Source: Aspergillus flavus (Eukaryota > Ascomycota > Eurotiomycetes > Eurotiales > Aspergillaceae). Taken from it: a stretch of 64,000 nt of DNA. Position 1 is the first letter of the stretch; each line of letters opens with the position of its first letter. The DNA is taken from contig NC_092408.1 in the NCBI RefSeq assembly GCF_009017415.1, positions 2,480,001-2,544,000 of the forward strand, in the 5' to 3' direction. The translations under genes were made by a program, and so were the position numbers. This document shows positions 11,950 to 24,984 of the stretch, piece after piece. A model generated the notes under the pieces. That model saw nothing but the letters and a program-made list of their open reading frames with translations, had not been told where the DNA came from and searched no databases.

Positions 11950-13667
11950 AATATTTTTTTATTAAAAAAAATATAGATTTATTTTCTATATTAAAATAAT
12001 AATTCTAGAAATTTATTATTAATATTTAAATAATATATAATTATTATAATAAAAATATACTATATTATTTTTATAAATTATTTAAAATTTTTTATAAAAA
12101 TCTATAAATTTTTTTTAAATAATACTATATTTTTATTAAAAAAATAATATTAAAATTAATATAATATATTTATTTATATTTTAAAATAATTTAATAATCT
12201 AGATTTTAAAAATTAATAATATAATATTCTATTTTATATTTTTTTATTTAATTTTTTATATTAATTATTTAAAATTTTATAATTAATTTATTATAATATA
12301 ATATTAAAATATTATTTATATATTATATATATATTAATAATTAAAAATAATTTTTTAATAGAATAATTCTATATTAAAATAAATATTAATAAAAAATAAA
12401 ATTATTATTAATTCTAGAGTTTAATATTTTTATTATTTATATAATATAATTTTATTTTTTTATTAATTTAATATTAATAATAATATTAAATAATTTTTCT
12501 AATTATAGCTTTATTATATTATAAATAGAAAATATTATAGATTTATTTAAATAATATAAAATTAAAACTTTTAAAAATTATAATTTTTATTATTTATAAA
12601 AAATATTTTTTTTTAGTATATTATTAATAATTTTAGAATATTTTTAAATTTTATAATTTTTTTATTATATTAAAAGTAATATTTTTTTTATTTAAATTTT
12701 TTATATTTATAGACTATTTATATACTATTATTTTATTAATAAATTTTAACAAATAATTATTTAAATAAAAATAGCTATTATAAAAATATATAGTAAAAAT
12801 TTTAGTTTTATAAAAATATTTTTTATCTATATTAAATTTAGCTAGATTTTAATTTTTTTATTAATATATTTTTAATTATTGTTTTTTACTATTATATAGA
12901 CTATATTTATAATAAAGAATTAATTAATATTAAATTATTATATTATATATTTTTTTAAAATTTATAATCAATAACTTATATAAATAATTTTTTTTTAGAT
13001 TTTAAATATATTATTTATATATATTTCTACTATTTTATTTTTTATTTATAAAATAATATATAATATTTTAATATTAATTTATTTTTAAATTAATAAATAT
13101 ATAAAAAAAATCTTTTATTTTTTTTTAATTTAATTTTTTAAAACTTTTTTTTTTAAATATTATATTTATTTAATTTTTTTATTAAAATAGTTAATAATAT
13201 ATAGAATTTTATTTTTATTATTTTATTAAATTAATATATTTATAATAAAATAATTTTTTATATTTATAATATAATTCTATACTTTATAAATAGTTTTATT
13301 TTTTAAAAAAACTAAATATAAATAATTTAAGATTAGTAAATCTATAATTTATAAAATTAATTTATATAATTATTTTTAATATTTTAGCTTTTTATATAAT
13401 TATATTAAATAATAATATTAATTTTTTTTAATAATTAATTTTATTTAAAATATTAGAGAGTTAAATATTTTAATTTATTAGAAATTTTTTTAAAAGATTT
13501 TTTAAATTATAGATAATTAAATAGCTATATTATTAATTTTTAGAGAATTTATTAATAGTAAAATATTTAAGCTTTATATATTAATTATTTTAAAATTATT
13601 AGATTAAAATTATTTAAATTATAAGTATTTTATTAATATACTATTATTTATTAATAATAAATTTATA

Positions 13668-14215
13668 AAATATAGTTAATTAATAGACTTTAAAAATATA
13701 GTATTAGAAAATTTAAAATTATTTAGAATTATATAATAATTTTTTTATTTAGTATAATAGAATAAATTATTTAAAAATTAGAATTTTCTATATAATTCTA
13801 ATATAAATATATTTATATATTATATAAGCTAGTAGTCTATTAGTGGCTTGCTTATATAGAATCTAGTTATTTAAGATAATTACTATTATAAAAATATATT
13901 TTTATATTAAATAATTTATTAAAATAAAATATTAAATATTTTAAAATTTAAATATAAATTAAAATAATTTATTTTTTTTAAAAAAATAATTATAATAGTA
14001 ATTATTTTAAATAACTAGATTCTATATAAATAAGATTATTAATTTATATAATATATAAATATATTTATATTAGAATTATATAAAGAATTTTAATTTTTAA
14101 ATAATTTATTTTATTATATTAGATAAAGAAACTATTATATAATTTATTAATTTTAAATAATGTTAAGTCTTTTAATACTATATTTTTAAAATCTATTAGC
14201 TAATTATACTATTTT
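13668..14215. repeat. Large imperfect palindrome, arms about 240 bp
   Basis: The left arm (about 13,668-13,905) matches the reverse complement of the right arm (about 13,975-14,215) around a spacer of about 70 bp. Shared blocks include TAGAATCTAGTTATTTAA near the loop, TATATAATTCTAATATAAAT in mid-arm and AAAAATATAGTATTA at the outer end. Differences include transitions and an insertion in the left arm around TATTAGTGGCTTG. Two head-to-head repeat copies, or a foldback/MITE element, would both explain it. Confidence 0.75.
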
Positions 14216-14221
14216 TATTTT

Positions 14222-14281
14222 GCTCTACTTTTCTTATTAGGCCTAGTCTCCAATACTAATCCTAATTAGGTATAGTAGAGC
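14222..14281. repeat. 60-bp stem-loop at the edge of the AT block
   Basis: GCTCTACT at 14,222-14,229 pairs with AGTAGAGC at 14,274-14,281. The internal palindrome CCTAATTAGG lies at 14,261-14,270. It sits in the short transition zone before the first gene and could be an end of a small element, but nothing more can be said. Confidence 0.5.
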
Positions 14282-14446
14282 GTCTAAATGTATTTTGGGG
14301 GAGTCCTTTTAACATGTCCCTAGAAATAGCAGCAACCAACAAAGAAAATGAACAAAAGGATGACATAGCTGCTTCAGCTTTCAAAAGGTGTAACCCACTA
14401 CCTCGTGATTTATAGGACTACGCAAACACAGGTGCACCTCAGTAAT

Positions 14447-16395
14447 ATGGGAATACCGCGTCTCACACGGCATCTACGTCCATTTTCAGATGCTGTCCTA
14501 CTCGAGGGCAGGCTGCAAAAGCGGCAGGATGGAGTTGGTCATGTCCAGTCTGTTGTAATTGATGGACCTAGCCTTGTGTACCATGTATTTTGGCGATTAC
14601 TATCTTGGTCAGATTCGAGAATTGGATTCCCAGACGCACAGCCGACGTGCAATGAAGTAAGTTGTGGGGTTATGATCTATCTCCTGCTTCTGACTACTAC
14701 CGGCGTAAAGATGTATTTGATACCCACACTCCAAGCATTGTGAAAATATTGCTGATCTTTACTAGAGAACGAATATGCTTCGATGGCGCTTTGCCACCTG
14801 AAAAACGAAAAACACGGCTCCTTCGATTGGAAAAATCAAGGAGGAAACTTGAATTGCTTCGCCTCAAACCCCAGAGCGCCCTTCAGAACTCTAGTGGGTA
14901 TAGCGGCAAGCGTGCACTTGCCCTTGAAAACGTCCTACAGGGCCGGGCCTTGCCTGCGAGATATAATGACCTCCCTGAGAACCCCTTCATGGTTCCTGCG
15001 GTGTTTGAGGATCTTAAATACAGATGGAACAAAGAGAAAATCTTCACTGTAGCGAGAGATGCCCTGTGCATGCAGTCGATTGAGATCAAAGATTTTCCTT
15101 GGGCGGATATTACCGTAATGGTTCCCGGAGAAGCGGATGCCTATTGTGCCTACATCGCAAAATACGCAAATTCGTCCGTTCTAACAAACGATTCAGACCT
15201 TCTTCTCTATGATCTAGGACCCCGGGGTTCTATAATTTCTCTGAACTCCATCGAGATTGTTGGTTGGGACGCTCACAGGCCATCAGAACGGCAAATAAGA
15301 GCCATGAGTTTGAGTCCGACATTGGTTGCCCGCCGATTGGGGATTTCAGATATTTTGCGCTTTGCTTTTGAACTTAAAACACACCCAGATGCGGGAACGG
15401 CAGAGCTAGTCCAGCGAGCAAACAGCTCTTACGAGGGACCCGATAACACATCGGACTATCAAGCGTTTACCCAAGAATACCAAGAAGGCATACATGAGTT
15501 TGAAGCGACAAACCTGCGAAGCTTGCCACATCTTGATGCAAGGGTCTCGGAGCTGTTCTGGCAGTTTGAATGGCGACAAGCTCACATGGTCCAGGAGGCC
15601 CCGCACATGTACCTTGCAATCTTGAACGAGGATCATGCTAGGCGTTGTGCATGGGCTGAAGGCCGCTTGTACAGGAGCCTGGCATATTCAATTCTAAACG
15701 CTTCTCGCCCAGTTTCAAACAGAGTTGGCTTTATCAATGAATTCGCCCGACGGGGAGGAAGGATCACAGTGGATAAGGTGGTCCTCGGCAATGAGGATTG
15801 GATCGAGACTGTAACAAATGTTCTCTTGGTTCGCCTGAGGTCAGTACAGAACAAGGTTGAGGTTGACACAACTTTACCAGCATACTGGATCATGTTTGCG
15901 CTTTGTGAATTGCACGAAGCAGATTCAAGTTTTGTAACACTCGATCATGCGCGATTGAGCTGCTTTCTTACCCTGGGACGTATGAATGAGAACTTTGACT
16001 GGAAGGATATCCAGCTCACTGCACAGATCCAGGCAGTGCTATACTCACTAAGAATTTTAGGACAATTACTTGAAAGCTCCGTGGATACCTGTGACAACAT
16101 CGTGGAGTTAAAATCCATACTTAGCAATCTACCCCCGCTACATATGATCATGGGACCGATACCTAGCATGATGGATGAGACGCTTAATATATCCTGTGTT
16201 AGTGCACTTGTGCATCGACTTCTTCAAGTCTTGGGAAAAGAAGAAAAGTGCAGCGACATTCCCGATGCTGTGGGGTTAACAAGACAGCAGCTATTTTCGT
16301 ACCCATTGGCCTCGCAGCAGTATGAGTCTAGAGTAGGCAATCCTAGGTCCCCACGCAGGATAGACAACATGTATGACTTGTTGCCCATGGAATAA
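14447..16395 (+). CDS. XPG-type (asteroid-like) nuclease-fold protein
   Basis: The spliced product is 631 aa. Exon 1 is 14,447-14,712 and exon 2 is 14,766-16,395. The 53-bp intron (GTATTT..CTGAT..CTAG) joins GVK to IERICFDGALPPEKR, restoring the expected family reading. The start MGIPRLTRHL is the usual opening of the family. VVIDGPSLVYH near residue 36 holds the first acidic residue of the N-terminal XPG fold. The XPG-I block VPGEADAYCA followed by VLTNDSDLLLYDL supplies the remaining acidic residues. This fits the asteroid (ASTE1) branch rather than FEN1 or Rad2, because the C-terminal part is divergent and about 400 aa long. Substrate and role are not established for the fungal members. 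It lies 230 bp from the AT-rich block and converges with UTP21. Confidence 0.85.
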
Positions 16396-16526
16396 GTTTA
16401 CCAACCCACGGTGTGAATTTAGGAGTTTCAATAGCGTTGCGAGCATAATATAGAGAAAATAGATGAAATTACACATATCAACAAGACAGCGAAAAACATC
16501 GCTGGCTCGGGGTTCATGTTAACAGA

Positions 16527-19500
16527 CTAGCGCGAAGATCGAAGGAATCCTACAACACCACGGCAATACCCGACCAGTTCAGCCAAGCGCTGCCCTTCCC
16601 GTTGTTGTGCCACACTCCAGCTGGCCAACGCCTCTCTCAACGCTTCGTTTTCCTCAGACTCCGAGCACTTCATCACAACATCAGCATGGATTTTCAAAAA
16701 CATTGCCATCCAGGCGTTGACAAGCTCGAAGTCCAATTTTGAACGGAGATGGGTAGAGAGGGCGAGAACGAAGTCTGATAGTTCAGAGTGATTCTCGTGT
16801 ATCCGAGGATCCAATGACCTTATCTCTAGATCGGCCTTTGCCGGAGACATAGATTTGAAATACTCGATGAAGGGTTGAAAGTTCCCTGTATCTCGACCGG
16901 ACCGTAAGAGTGTAGTGAACCGGGAGCCTGCGATGCCAACACTCATAGAATGTTGCAGCTTGGCGACACGCGAGCGTTCGGTGATTGTAATATCAGCTAG
17001 GAGATTAGGATCGAGAATTTCATCAGGATTGCCTTTCTCAGAAGCTGTTGGCAGGAAAAATGGTGCCTTCTCCGGGGCTTTTGGTGGATCTTTTGGTTTA
17101 TTGCGTTCCTAAAATCTGTTAAAGAGAGCTCCTAGGGTTGGGTTCCCACAGGGAAGGCATCGTACCTTGATTAGGTCCAAATGAAGCATGGTCTGCCACT
17201 TGCTCTTGGGGACGACGCTGAGCGTGACCATATCACGACTGAGCTGTTCTGTGGATAACATGGGCCCTTCGGTATCACTTGGCTGATAGTCCTCCAAGAA
17301 TGCAGCTTCAATAGCCCCCACACCAGTCTCACCAGAAATAGTAGGAGCCCTGACGTCTGCAATGTCGGCTTCATCCAAATTCCTTGTCGATACAGGTACA
17401 AATAAACTTCTGTTGGACCAAAGACTGATACCTAGTCCATCTGCATGGGCGGTGGCTAGAAATTCGCCCGTGGATGACATAGCTAATGCAGTGCACGTGC
17501 TGGGAACACGGAAGAGGTCAATGAGATGTCCTGTTGGCAAGTCCCATACTCGGATGATAGAATCCATCGAAGCGGCAATAATCCATCGTCCATCAGAGGA
17601 AAATGTGAAATCGTTTATTTGACCTACACAACCCCAGAACTCACGGATGACTTTCCTCGTTTCTATGTCAACGACACGGATGGAAAGGTCGTCGCAGCTG
17701 AATGCAACCAGTTCGCTCGTACTGTTGTATCGAAGTCCAGTGATAGATGTCATCGGATACCAGTCGAGTTCATCGGCAAGTGATCCCGAGGTGAAGTCCC
17801 AAAACTGAATTGTTGAGAACGATTAGTCTGATACTACGGGAAGGGGGTTTGAAATCTTACCTTCACTTTCCCATCAAGCCCACAGCTAACAACTGTTTGG
17901 TTCAATCCGTCAATAGCTACCCCGGTGACTGCTTTGCTATGCTTAGCACCATTGCTTTTTGAAGCTTTCTTGAGGCCACGACTAGGAAAACTCTGTCGGT
18001 ATAAGCCGGATTGCATGTTAAACATATCGATGCTACCTCCTGCTGACCCAACCAATGCAAAAGTTCCGCATTGTGAGATAGCGACACTCTGATACCGACC
18101 CAGTTAGATTGAGACCCCTGCTTTATAGGGTTTCGGCTTACCTTAACTTCCATTTTATCTCCCGTTTCAAATGCCCAACGCCCAGCTTTCTTCTTACCCC
18201 AAAACCAAGTTCGAGCAAATTTATCCCCACGATGACCTGTTAAAACACTTTCCCAGCCTGTCTTATTTGAAGCATCCGTATTGATTGATTTTGGGTTTGC
18301 CCAGATCGGACCGGATGTTGTAACGCCCATTCCTCCATCGCGATTAAGAGAGCAGGCGATGCAGGTTACTTCCGGTGCTTTGAGCTCCTGTGCCCCCGTC
18401 ACCGTCCTCGAACCAACAAGTTTTTTCGCTTTGTGTTCCACAGCTCCTTGAGATATCTCGGTATTCTGGCTATCCTTTCGTATACTGAAACCCCAGAGAC
18501 TGCAATCCTTGCTTGCGCTCAGCAGCCACTTACCGCCGAATTCAGAACCGTCCGAGGCGGAAGGTAAGAACTCGAGGGTAGTAACTGCAGCAGAATGACC
18601 GCTCCTCGAGTGAAGTGGTCTGGGAATAGGCGAAAAGGGTAGCTCGTCAAAAATCCATGTCTTGAGGGCGTTATCCTTCCCAGATGAGACCATCACCGGC
18701 TGCCCATCCAAAAATTCAATATGATTTACCCCCAATCCCTTCCCCCCCTCAGTAACTCGATGTGCGCCTCGAAGCATCCCCACAATTCTACCCCCGTGGT
18801 TCAAATCCCACATTGTGATATCTCCACTGTCTATGCAAGCCGTTGCCATGACACCTGGTCTTCGACCATCTTCGCCCGCACCTAGGCCATCTGTCCGGAA
18901 CGATATCGAGGTTACCCGTGGCGCCTCTGACGAGCCCATCCGTAAGGACAATGCGGTCTGGTCGGTCTCGACATTGCGAATATATAGTGCACCATTCTTG
19001 TAGGCAATTGCAATCAGGGATAATACAGGAGTGGGTTGGAGCACAGTTACAGCGCCAGCTTTTGAAGATGATGGAAGCATTGTGTAAATCATCCTCCCTG
19101 TTTTCACGTTCCAGATATCAATGCCTCCATCATACCGTCCAACAAAGACCTTGTTAATATAAGTTGGCATAGTGCACACTTGACCTGTGTATACTTGTTT
19201 CCCAGATGAGTCCTTAGTGCGCGGAGGGACCAAAGAGGTGTAATATTCGTATGTGGTATTTTTCCACACCTGAATGCGTTCGCTGCCACATCCCACAACC
19301 CAAGAACCAAAAACAAGGAGCCGTACAATGGGCTCCGTGGCATTCTTGGAAGCTTCGAAGGATGCAATCTTCTTGCCACGCTTGTAAACCCAAATACCCC
19401 CAGGAGAACCCGGCCGGAGATGCCCCCATGCCACAAAAATCTTGTCCTGCCATGCGAATGTAGCCGTAATGGTATCTGGAGTTTGAGGTCTACTGATGAA

Positions 19501-19860
19501 CACAAGGTTTAGCCCTCGCCGTAAATCATAGGTCTGCACCGAACGTCCGACTGATGTTGAGATCTGGTAAGTTGCTTTGCCTAAACGAACTGACGTAAAG
19601 GGAACAGTTGTAGGAGACACTAGCCCCAAAGTCTTACATTAAGGAACGTCAGTTATGAGATCAAAAAGGAACAAGTGCACAAAACGCAATGACTTTTAGA
19701 AGTGATGGGTTAAGTGCTCAAATGTTGTCTCACGTACTCGAAACGGAGAGAAAACTTTGGACCCAGCCGTTTGTGGCCCTGTTCGAACATCCTGGTCTAT
19801 GATCCTTTTCTGCCTCTTGGCCAGTGGTATGTCAAATGCATCATCCGTGAGGGACGGCAT
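16527..19860 (-). CDS. UTP21: UTP21 (WDR36), SSU processome WD40 protein
   Basis: The product is 1,020 aa from five exons: 19,738-19,860, 18,142-19,632, 17,861-18,088, 17,166-17,804 and 16,527-17,108. Introns are 105, 53, 56 and 57 bp, all GT..AG. The start MPSLTDDAFDIPLAKRQK is fixed by an in-frame first exon leading into SPFRTLGLVSPTTVPFT. WD40 blades fill most of the protein (for example SGKDNALKTWIFDE, GLDGKVK/FWDF across an intron, and SSDGRWIIAASMDSIIRVWD). The last exon, after ERNKPKDPPKAPEKAPFF, is the Utp21 C-terminal domain. Utp21 is a component of the UTP-B/Pwp2 subcomplex of the nucleolar small-subunit processome, needed for 18S pre-rRNA processing. Length suits filamentous fungi. 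The family assignment is firm. Confidence 0.93.
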
Positions 19861-21035
19861 TATTTAAGGGATAATATGCTCGATATGAAAATCGGGATGC
19901 AGCTGCAGCAGGAGTTGGTATCAAAAAACGGAACAAGTTCTGTACTACTCCGTAGTATTAATTTTATTCTTGCCGCGTTGACGGGGCGCGGACGTTTTTT
20001 TTTTTTTTTTTTTTTTTTACCCCTTCCCTCTTTTTTCTCCCGGAACAACGGTCTTAGCACCGAAGCAGATCGGCATTAGCGTTTCCCATTGATACGGATC
20101 ACTAGTTCCGTTCCCGTTCTGAGAGTTTTACTCAGAAGTACGGAGTAAGCACACTTTTTAGTGTGCTGCGGATATATACTGCTTACCCAAATAGGTATAT
20201 GATGCCCTTTGCAGCTAGGATTTAGCATTGGCATGGGAGAAGATATTCCCCCACTGATGTTATGAGCTACGGTACTAAAGGCTAATTCCAAGGTAGAGAG
20301 GTCTATAGGCCCTCTGGTTCGTGATGAGTGTGTCAATCAATATAAACAGGGCATTACTTGGTATTCTAAGATGTTTACGGTGTAATGACGGTATGTACTG
20401 TCAGACTGACTCGGTAATACTCCGGAGTATGTAATTGGAGTAGGTGCACCACCGACGCTGGGAAAGCAAAAAGCAAAAAGGAAACAGGAAAAAAAAAAGG
20501 AAAAGGGAAAAAAGACGAAAGTAAAAAACAGACTCCGCTTGCAGCAAAACATTAACTAGGATGATAGTGACGTACATTCTCTGACGTACTTCGTAGGTAC
20601 TGCTCCTCTTCCTCTCTCTAGAATATCTAGCTGAAGGTAGAGTTAATGGTTTACTTCAATCTAAAAGTAGAGTAGCAATGTGATCAATTTCTAGTTATCT
20701 TGATAAGCACACGGCTCGTTCCTTTTCGCCTTTCTCTTTTTCCTTTCATCCTCCCCTGGGCTCTCTTTTCAAGGAAAGATTTGATAGAATCTATTACGGT
20801 TCAGAAGCAAACCACTACAGAGACCGCTCATCCGCCACCCAACCGCCCCTTTCTTTGCATCCCATTTCTTCCTCTCAAGCTTGTGTGTTTTACAGAAAAA
20901 TTTTCAATCACCCGCAACCCTCAATTCCATCATCAGAGTTCACAGTTGTTGTGACCATTGTTTGCTGTTTTCAGGAAGCATATAGGATTTGCTTTTCCTC
21001 CCTCCCTCTCTCTCTCTCTCTTATATTTCTCCTGA
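19861..21035. promoter_or_regulatory. Divergent UTP21 / VIP1 intergenic region
   Basis: No gene was found. It holds a 24-T run (19,995-20,018), the 9-mer TACTCCGTA at 19,946-19,954 and its complement at 20,139-20,147. A perfect 12-bp palindrome TACTCCGGAGTA lies at 20,418-20,429. A pyrimidine-rich leader begins near 20,700 and ends in a (CT)n tract at about 21,004-21,021, just before the VIP1 ATG. Short open frames here have no recognisable product. Confidence 0.6.
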
Positions 21036-24000
21036 ATGGATCAGAACTGTGACCGTAGTAGCAGTCGGTCTGTTGCAGTTGACTCTTCTAAAAGCAGCAT
21101 AGAGAGCGTTGCAAGATTAGCTGCCTCTTCACCATGTGCTGGTCCTGACCAGACAGATAAATCATCATCTCTGCTCTATGAGAATGCATCGTCTGTTGCC
21201 TTGAGAGGAATACATGGCATGCAGTCCCACCAAGTCAAGGCCAACAAAACCGATTGCACATCTGATAACCAGACTGCTGGGCGCAGTAATCATCCTTCCA
21301 CCCGTTCTTCTAGCAGAGTACCAAGAAGAATGAGTGGAAGCACGGCTGCAAGTTCCATTAGCGAGGCTGAGCCAGCACCTCCTAGCTTAGGAAAGATTGG
21401 AGTTTGTGCTCTAGATGTCAAAGCTCGCAGCAAACCTAGCCAAAACATACTGACCCGTCTTCAATCTAAGGGCGGGTTTGAAGTAATTGTTTTTGGTGAC
21501 AAGGTGATACTCGACGAAGCTGTAGAGAACTGGCCCGTATGTGACTATCTCATTGCATTCTTTTCAGATGGCTTCCCATTGGACAAGGCCATTGCATATG
21601 CGAGACTCCGAAAGCCGTTTTGTGTCAACGACTTGCCGATGCAGAAGGTCCTATGGGACCGGCGACTTTGTTTGAGGATATTAGACAACATGAGTGTTCC
21701 TACGCCCAAGCGGCTGGAAGTTAACCGAGATGGTGGTCCAACATTAGAGTCTCCTGAACTTGCCCAACACGTATATCAACTGACTGGGGTCAAGCTTGAA
21801 GGCCCTGAGGACGGCACCGGAGGAGGCCTCTCTAGGACGAAGGACGTGGCAATGTCAGATGACGGCGACTCCCTAATCGTGGATGGGAAGGTATTTAGAA
21901 AGCCGTTCGTTGAAAAACCGGTTAATGGTGAGAATCATAACATTCACATATACTTTCCTAACGATCAGCAATACGGTGGCGGCGGCCGGAGGCTCTTCCG
22001 AAAGGTTGGAAATAAAAGTTCTGAATATGATCCAAACCTGGTCATTCCTAGGTCAGTGACGGAAAATGATTCCAGCTATATTTATGAACAGTTTGTGAGG
22101 GTGGATAATTCCGAGGATGTCAAGGCCTATACTGTCGGCCCAGACTTTTGTCATGCAGAAACACGGAAGTCACCCGTAGTTGACGGGCTGGTCCGTCGCA
22201 ATACCCATGGAAAGGAACTTAGGTATATAACAAAATTAAGCAGGGACGAGGCAACAATTGCTTCTAAAATATCGAACGGGTTTGGCCAGCGCATTTGTGG
22301 CTTTGACATGCTTCGTGTTGGTGACAGAAGCTATGTGATTGATGTTAATGGCTGGAGCTTCGTCAAAGATAACAATGATTATTATGACAGATGTGCCAGT
22401 ATCTTGAGAGATATTTTCCTACATGAGAAGCGCAGACGTGAAGGGACCCTGGAATCTGAACCTTTCCACCAAGATTTGAACCATTCCTGGAGGAACTCTG
22501 TGTCTCACAGACACGGATTGAAGACTTTGTTGAAATCCCCTAGCGCGTCCAAGCTTCATGGAAGTCCTCCAGGCCACAAAAGTCCCGACAATGCTCTCCC
22601 GGAAAGTGCCGTTCCAGGGCTGCCTGCCTCTTCCACGTCTGAGGGGCTAGATATTGGGAATAGCTATAAAAAGCCGAGCGGACGGGAAAGGTTTTCGTTC
22701 TCAGGAGGTTTAGATTCTCAGACTGCAAATGCATCTGTCACGTCAACAGACTCGATTGATGACGCCCCTCCTCCGCCCCCAGCTTCTAAGCATTCGTGGA
22801 AACTGAAGGGTATGGTAGCAGTTATCCGGCATGCAGATCGCACACCGAAGCAAAAATTCAAGTTTACTTTCCACAGCCAACCTTTTATTGATCTCCTGAA
22901 GGGGCATCAAGAAGAAGTGGTCATCAAGGGCGAGGCTGCACTGGCCAGCGTTTCGGATGCAGTTAAGGTGGCAATGGAGCGAGAACTTGAAGATATGGAT
23001 AAGCTCAAGCTTCTCCGTACATCCCTTGAGAAGAAAGGAGGTTGGCCTGGGACAAAGGTTCAAATAAAGCCGATGTTTCGTAAGCGAAAACCAGAAGAAT
23101 CGCGTGAACAAGAGACCTCCACGGTTCCAACTAAGCCTGCCGAGGGCACCCCGGATACACCTAGGTCCCCTACTCTTGGTGAAGCGCCCGGAGGAAATGA
23201 AAAATTAACTAGGACCCAGACTCGGAGCGACTCTATATCCGGTGCCACATTCTCCAGGTTTTCTGCTGCAGAGAACGATCTCATTCTTGACAAGCTCCAG
23301 CTCGTAATCAAATGGGGGGGAGAACCAACCCATGCAGCCCGCTACCAATCTCAGGACCTCGGTCTTAATATGCGCGATGACTTGAAATTAATGAACAAGG
23401 AAGCTTTGAATAATGTTCGAATATTCACGAGTTCCGAGCGAAGAGTGAGTACAAGCGGTAAGTCTACGCATTCTTATTCTTAGTAGCTAGCTAGCTAAGC
23501 GAATCTCATAGCTCAAATATGGGCCTGCTCTTTCCTTGATCAAAAGGAGCTTCCGGACGATTTCATACAAGTCCGGAAAGACCTTTTAGATGACTCGAAC
23601 GCCGCGAAAGATCTCATGGACAAAGTAAAAAAGAAACTGAAACTGCTTTTGCGAGAAGGATCCGCACCCTCGCAGTTCACCTGGCCCAAAGACAATATTC
23701 CAGAGCCTTCAGTCGTCCTCGCTACGGTTGTTGAGCTTATGAAGTTTCATCGGGATGTTATGAGGCACAATTTCCGGAGACTTGAGAGTTCGTCGAGCGG
23801 TCCGTTTGAACCATACTTCCCTAGTGATGATACCTCCAACACACACGGCGAGGCTTCTCCATTGGCTTCTATTCAAGGACGTTGGTGCACTGGTGAGGAC
23901 CCTATGCTTTTCAAGGAGAGGTGGGAAAAGCTCTTCGCCGAGTTTTGCGATACAGAGAAGGTCGATCCTAGCAAACTTTCCGAATTATACGATAGTATGA

Positions 24001-24984
24001 AATTTGATGCTCTCCACAACCGGCAATTCTTGGAATGGGTGTTTATGCCTCCTGACACCGACAATGATGCGGACGGGGAAGGTTATTCCCAATCAAAGAT
24101 GCGAAACACTCCTGCCGGAGATATCAGACCAGGTAACGAGGATGCAAATCATGAAAGGAACGAGGAGCATGCGGACAGTTCAACGTTTGTGCATCGATTG
24201 GGCCTGAAGCGACGAATGCATGCATTTGAATCAATGCCGCATTTCAGGGCCCTGGATGACACCTACGATCACTATTTCAAGTTATATCCAGGCTTAAGCG
24301 TCAAGAAAGCCAAGCTGGATAGCAGGTTATCCAAGTTAAGAGAGTTGTACAAGTTGGCGAAGGTTCTTTTTGACTATGTCACTCCTCAGGAGTATGGAAT
24401 TACTGATACCGAAAAGCTGGAGATCGGGTTGTTGACATCTTTACCATTACTCCAAGAGATCGTTAGGGATTTGGAAGAAGTCCAAGCCTCGCCAGATGCC
24501 AAGTCCTTCTTCTATTTCACAAAGGAATCTCACATATACACCCTCCTAAATTGCATCCTAGAAGGCGGTATCCAGACGAAAATCGCTCGGCGGGCTATCC
24601 CCGAGTTAGATTACCTATCTCAAATATGCTTCGAACTCTATGAAGCTAAGGATTCCGAGTCATCAACGAATTCTTACTCAATTCGCATCTCGATCAGCCC
24701 TGGGTGCCATGCCTTTGATCCCCTTGATGTGCAGCTTGATTCAAGACATGCAATTGGTTGCGCCCCCAGGCGAAGCCTAACCGCTCACCAGGATTGGAAG
24801 AATGTTATTGAGACGCTCAAAGCGAAATTTGACACGTAAGTCCTATCCAACATGTTTGTTGTCTACGGTTTATCCTGAGTTGCTCCTGACAATGTTCCTG
24901 TTCAGAGTCAAGCTCCCGAAAACATTTATTGCGGTGAACCTGAGCGATAAACACGTCCCAGTCCATGAGGAGGGATCTTGTTAA
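21036..24984 (+). CDS. VIP1: VIP1/PPIP5K inositol pyrophosphate kinase-phosphatase
   Basis: The product is 1,274 aa from exons 21,036-23,457, 23,512-24,835 and 24,906-24,984 (introns 54 and 70 bp). Joins restore [16 protein letters not shown] and [17 protein letters not shown] serine-rich N-terminus of about 125 residues precedes the ATP-grasp kinase domain ([20 protein letters not shown], then [16 protein letters not shown]; later [15 protein letters not shown] and [18 protein letters not shown]). A histidine-acid-phosphatase-like domain starts with [10 protein letters not shown] around residue 598 and includes ESHIYTLLN near the end. A low-complexity linker separates the two. The kinase phosphorylates InsP6/5-InsP7 at position 1 and the phosphatase half reverses it; the yeast homologues Vip1 and Asp1 act in phosphate signalling, polarity and dimorphic growth. 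Both catalytic halves look intact. Confidence 0.93.

Larger units (their letters stand above)
10621..13667. other. Extreme AT-rich repeat DNA, unassigned
   Basis: Nearly all bases are A or T and no open frame survives. By position it should hold the upstream part (gag to RNase H) of the minus-strand gypsy relic, but motifs are too eroded to assert that. It contains the tandem duplication at 10,801-10,868 and the hairpin at 11,831-11,949. Confidence 0.4.

Noticed and set aside
1..14300. CRISPR array, telomere repeats or mitochondrial insertion in the AT block
   Set aside because: No regularly spaced repeats or telomeric units; readable relics are nuclear transposable elements.
14662..14712. 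Met at 14,662 as start of the asteroid-like protein
   Set aside because: It lies in the wrong frame for exon 1; the spliced model from 14,447 restores the family N-terminus.
20337..20552. 71-codon minus-strand Phe-rich frame
   Set aside because: It comes from purine-rich simple sequence; no conservation signal.
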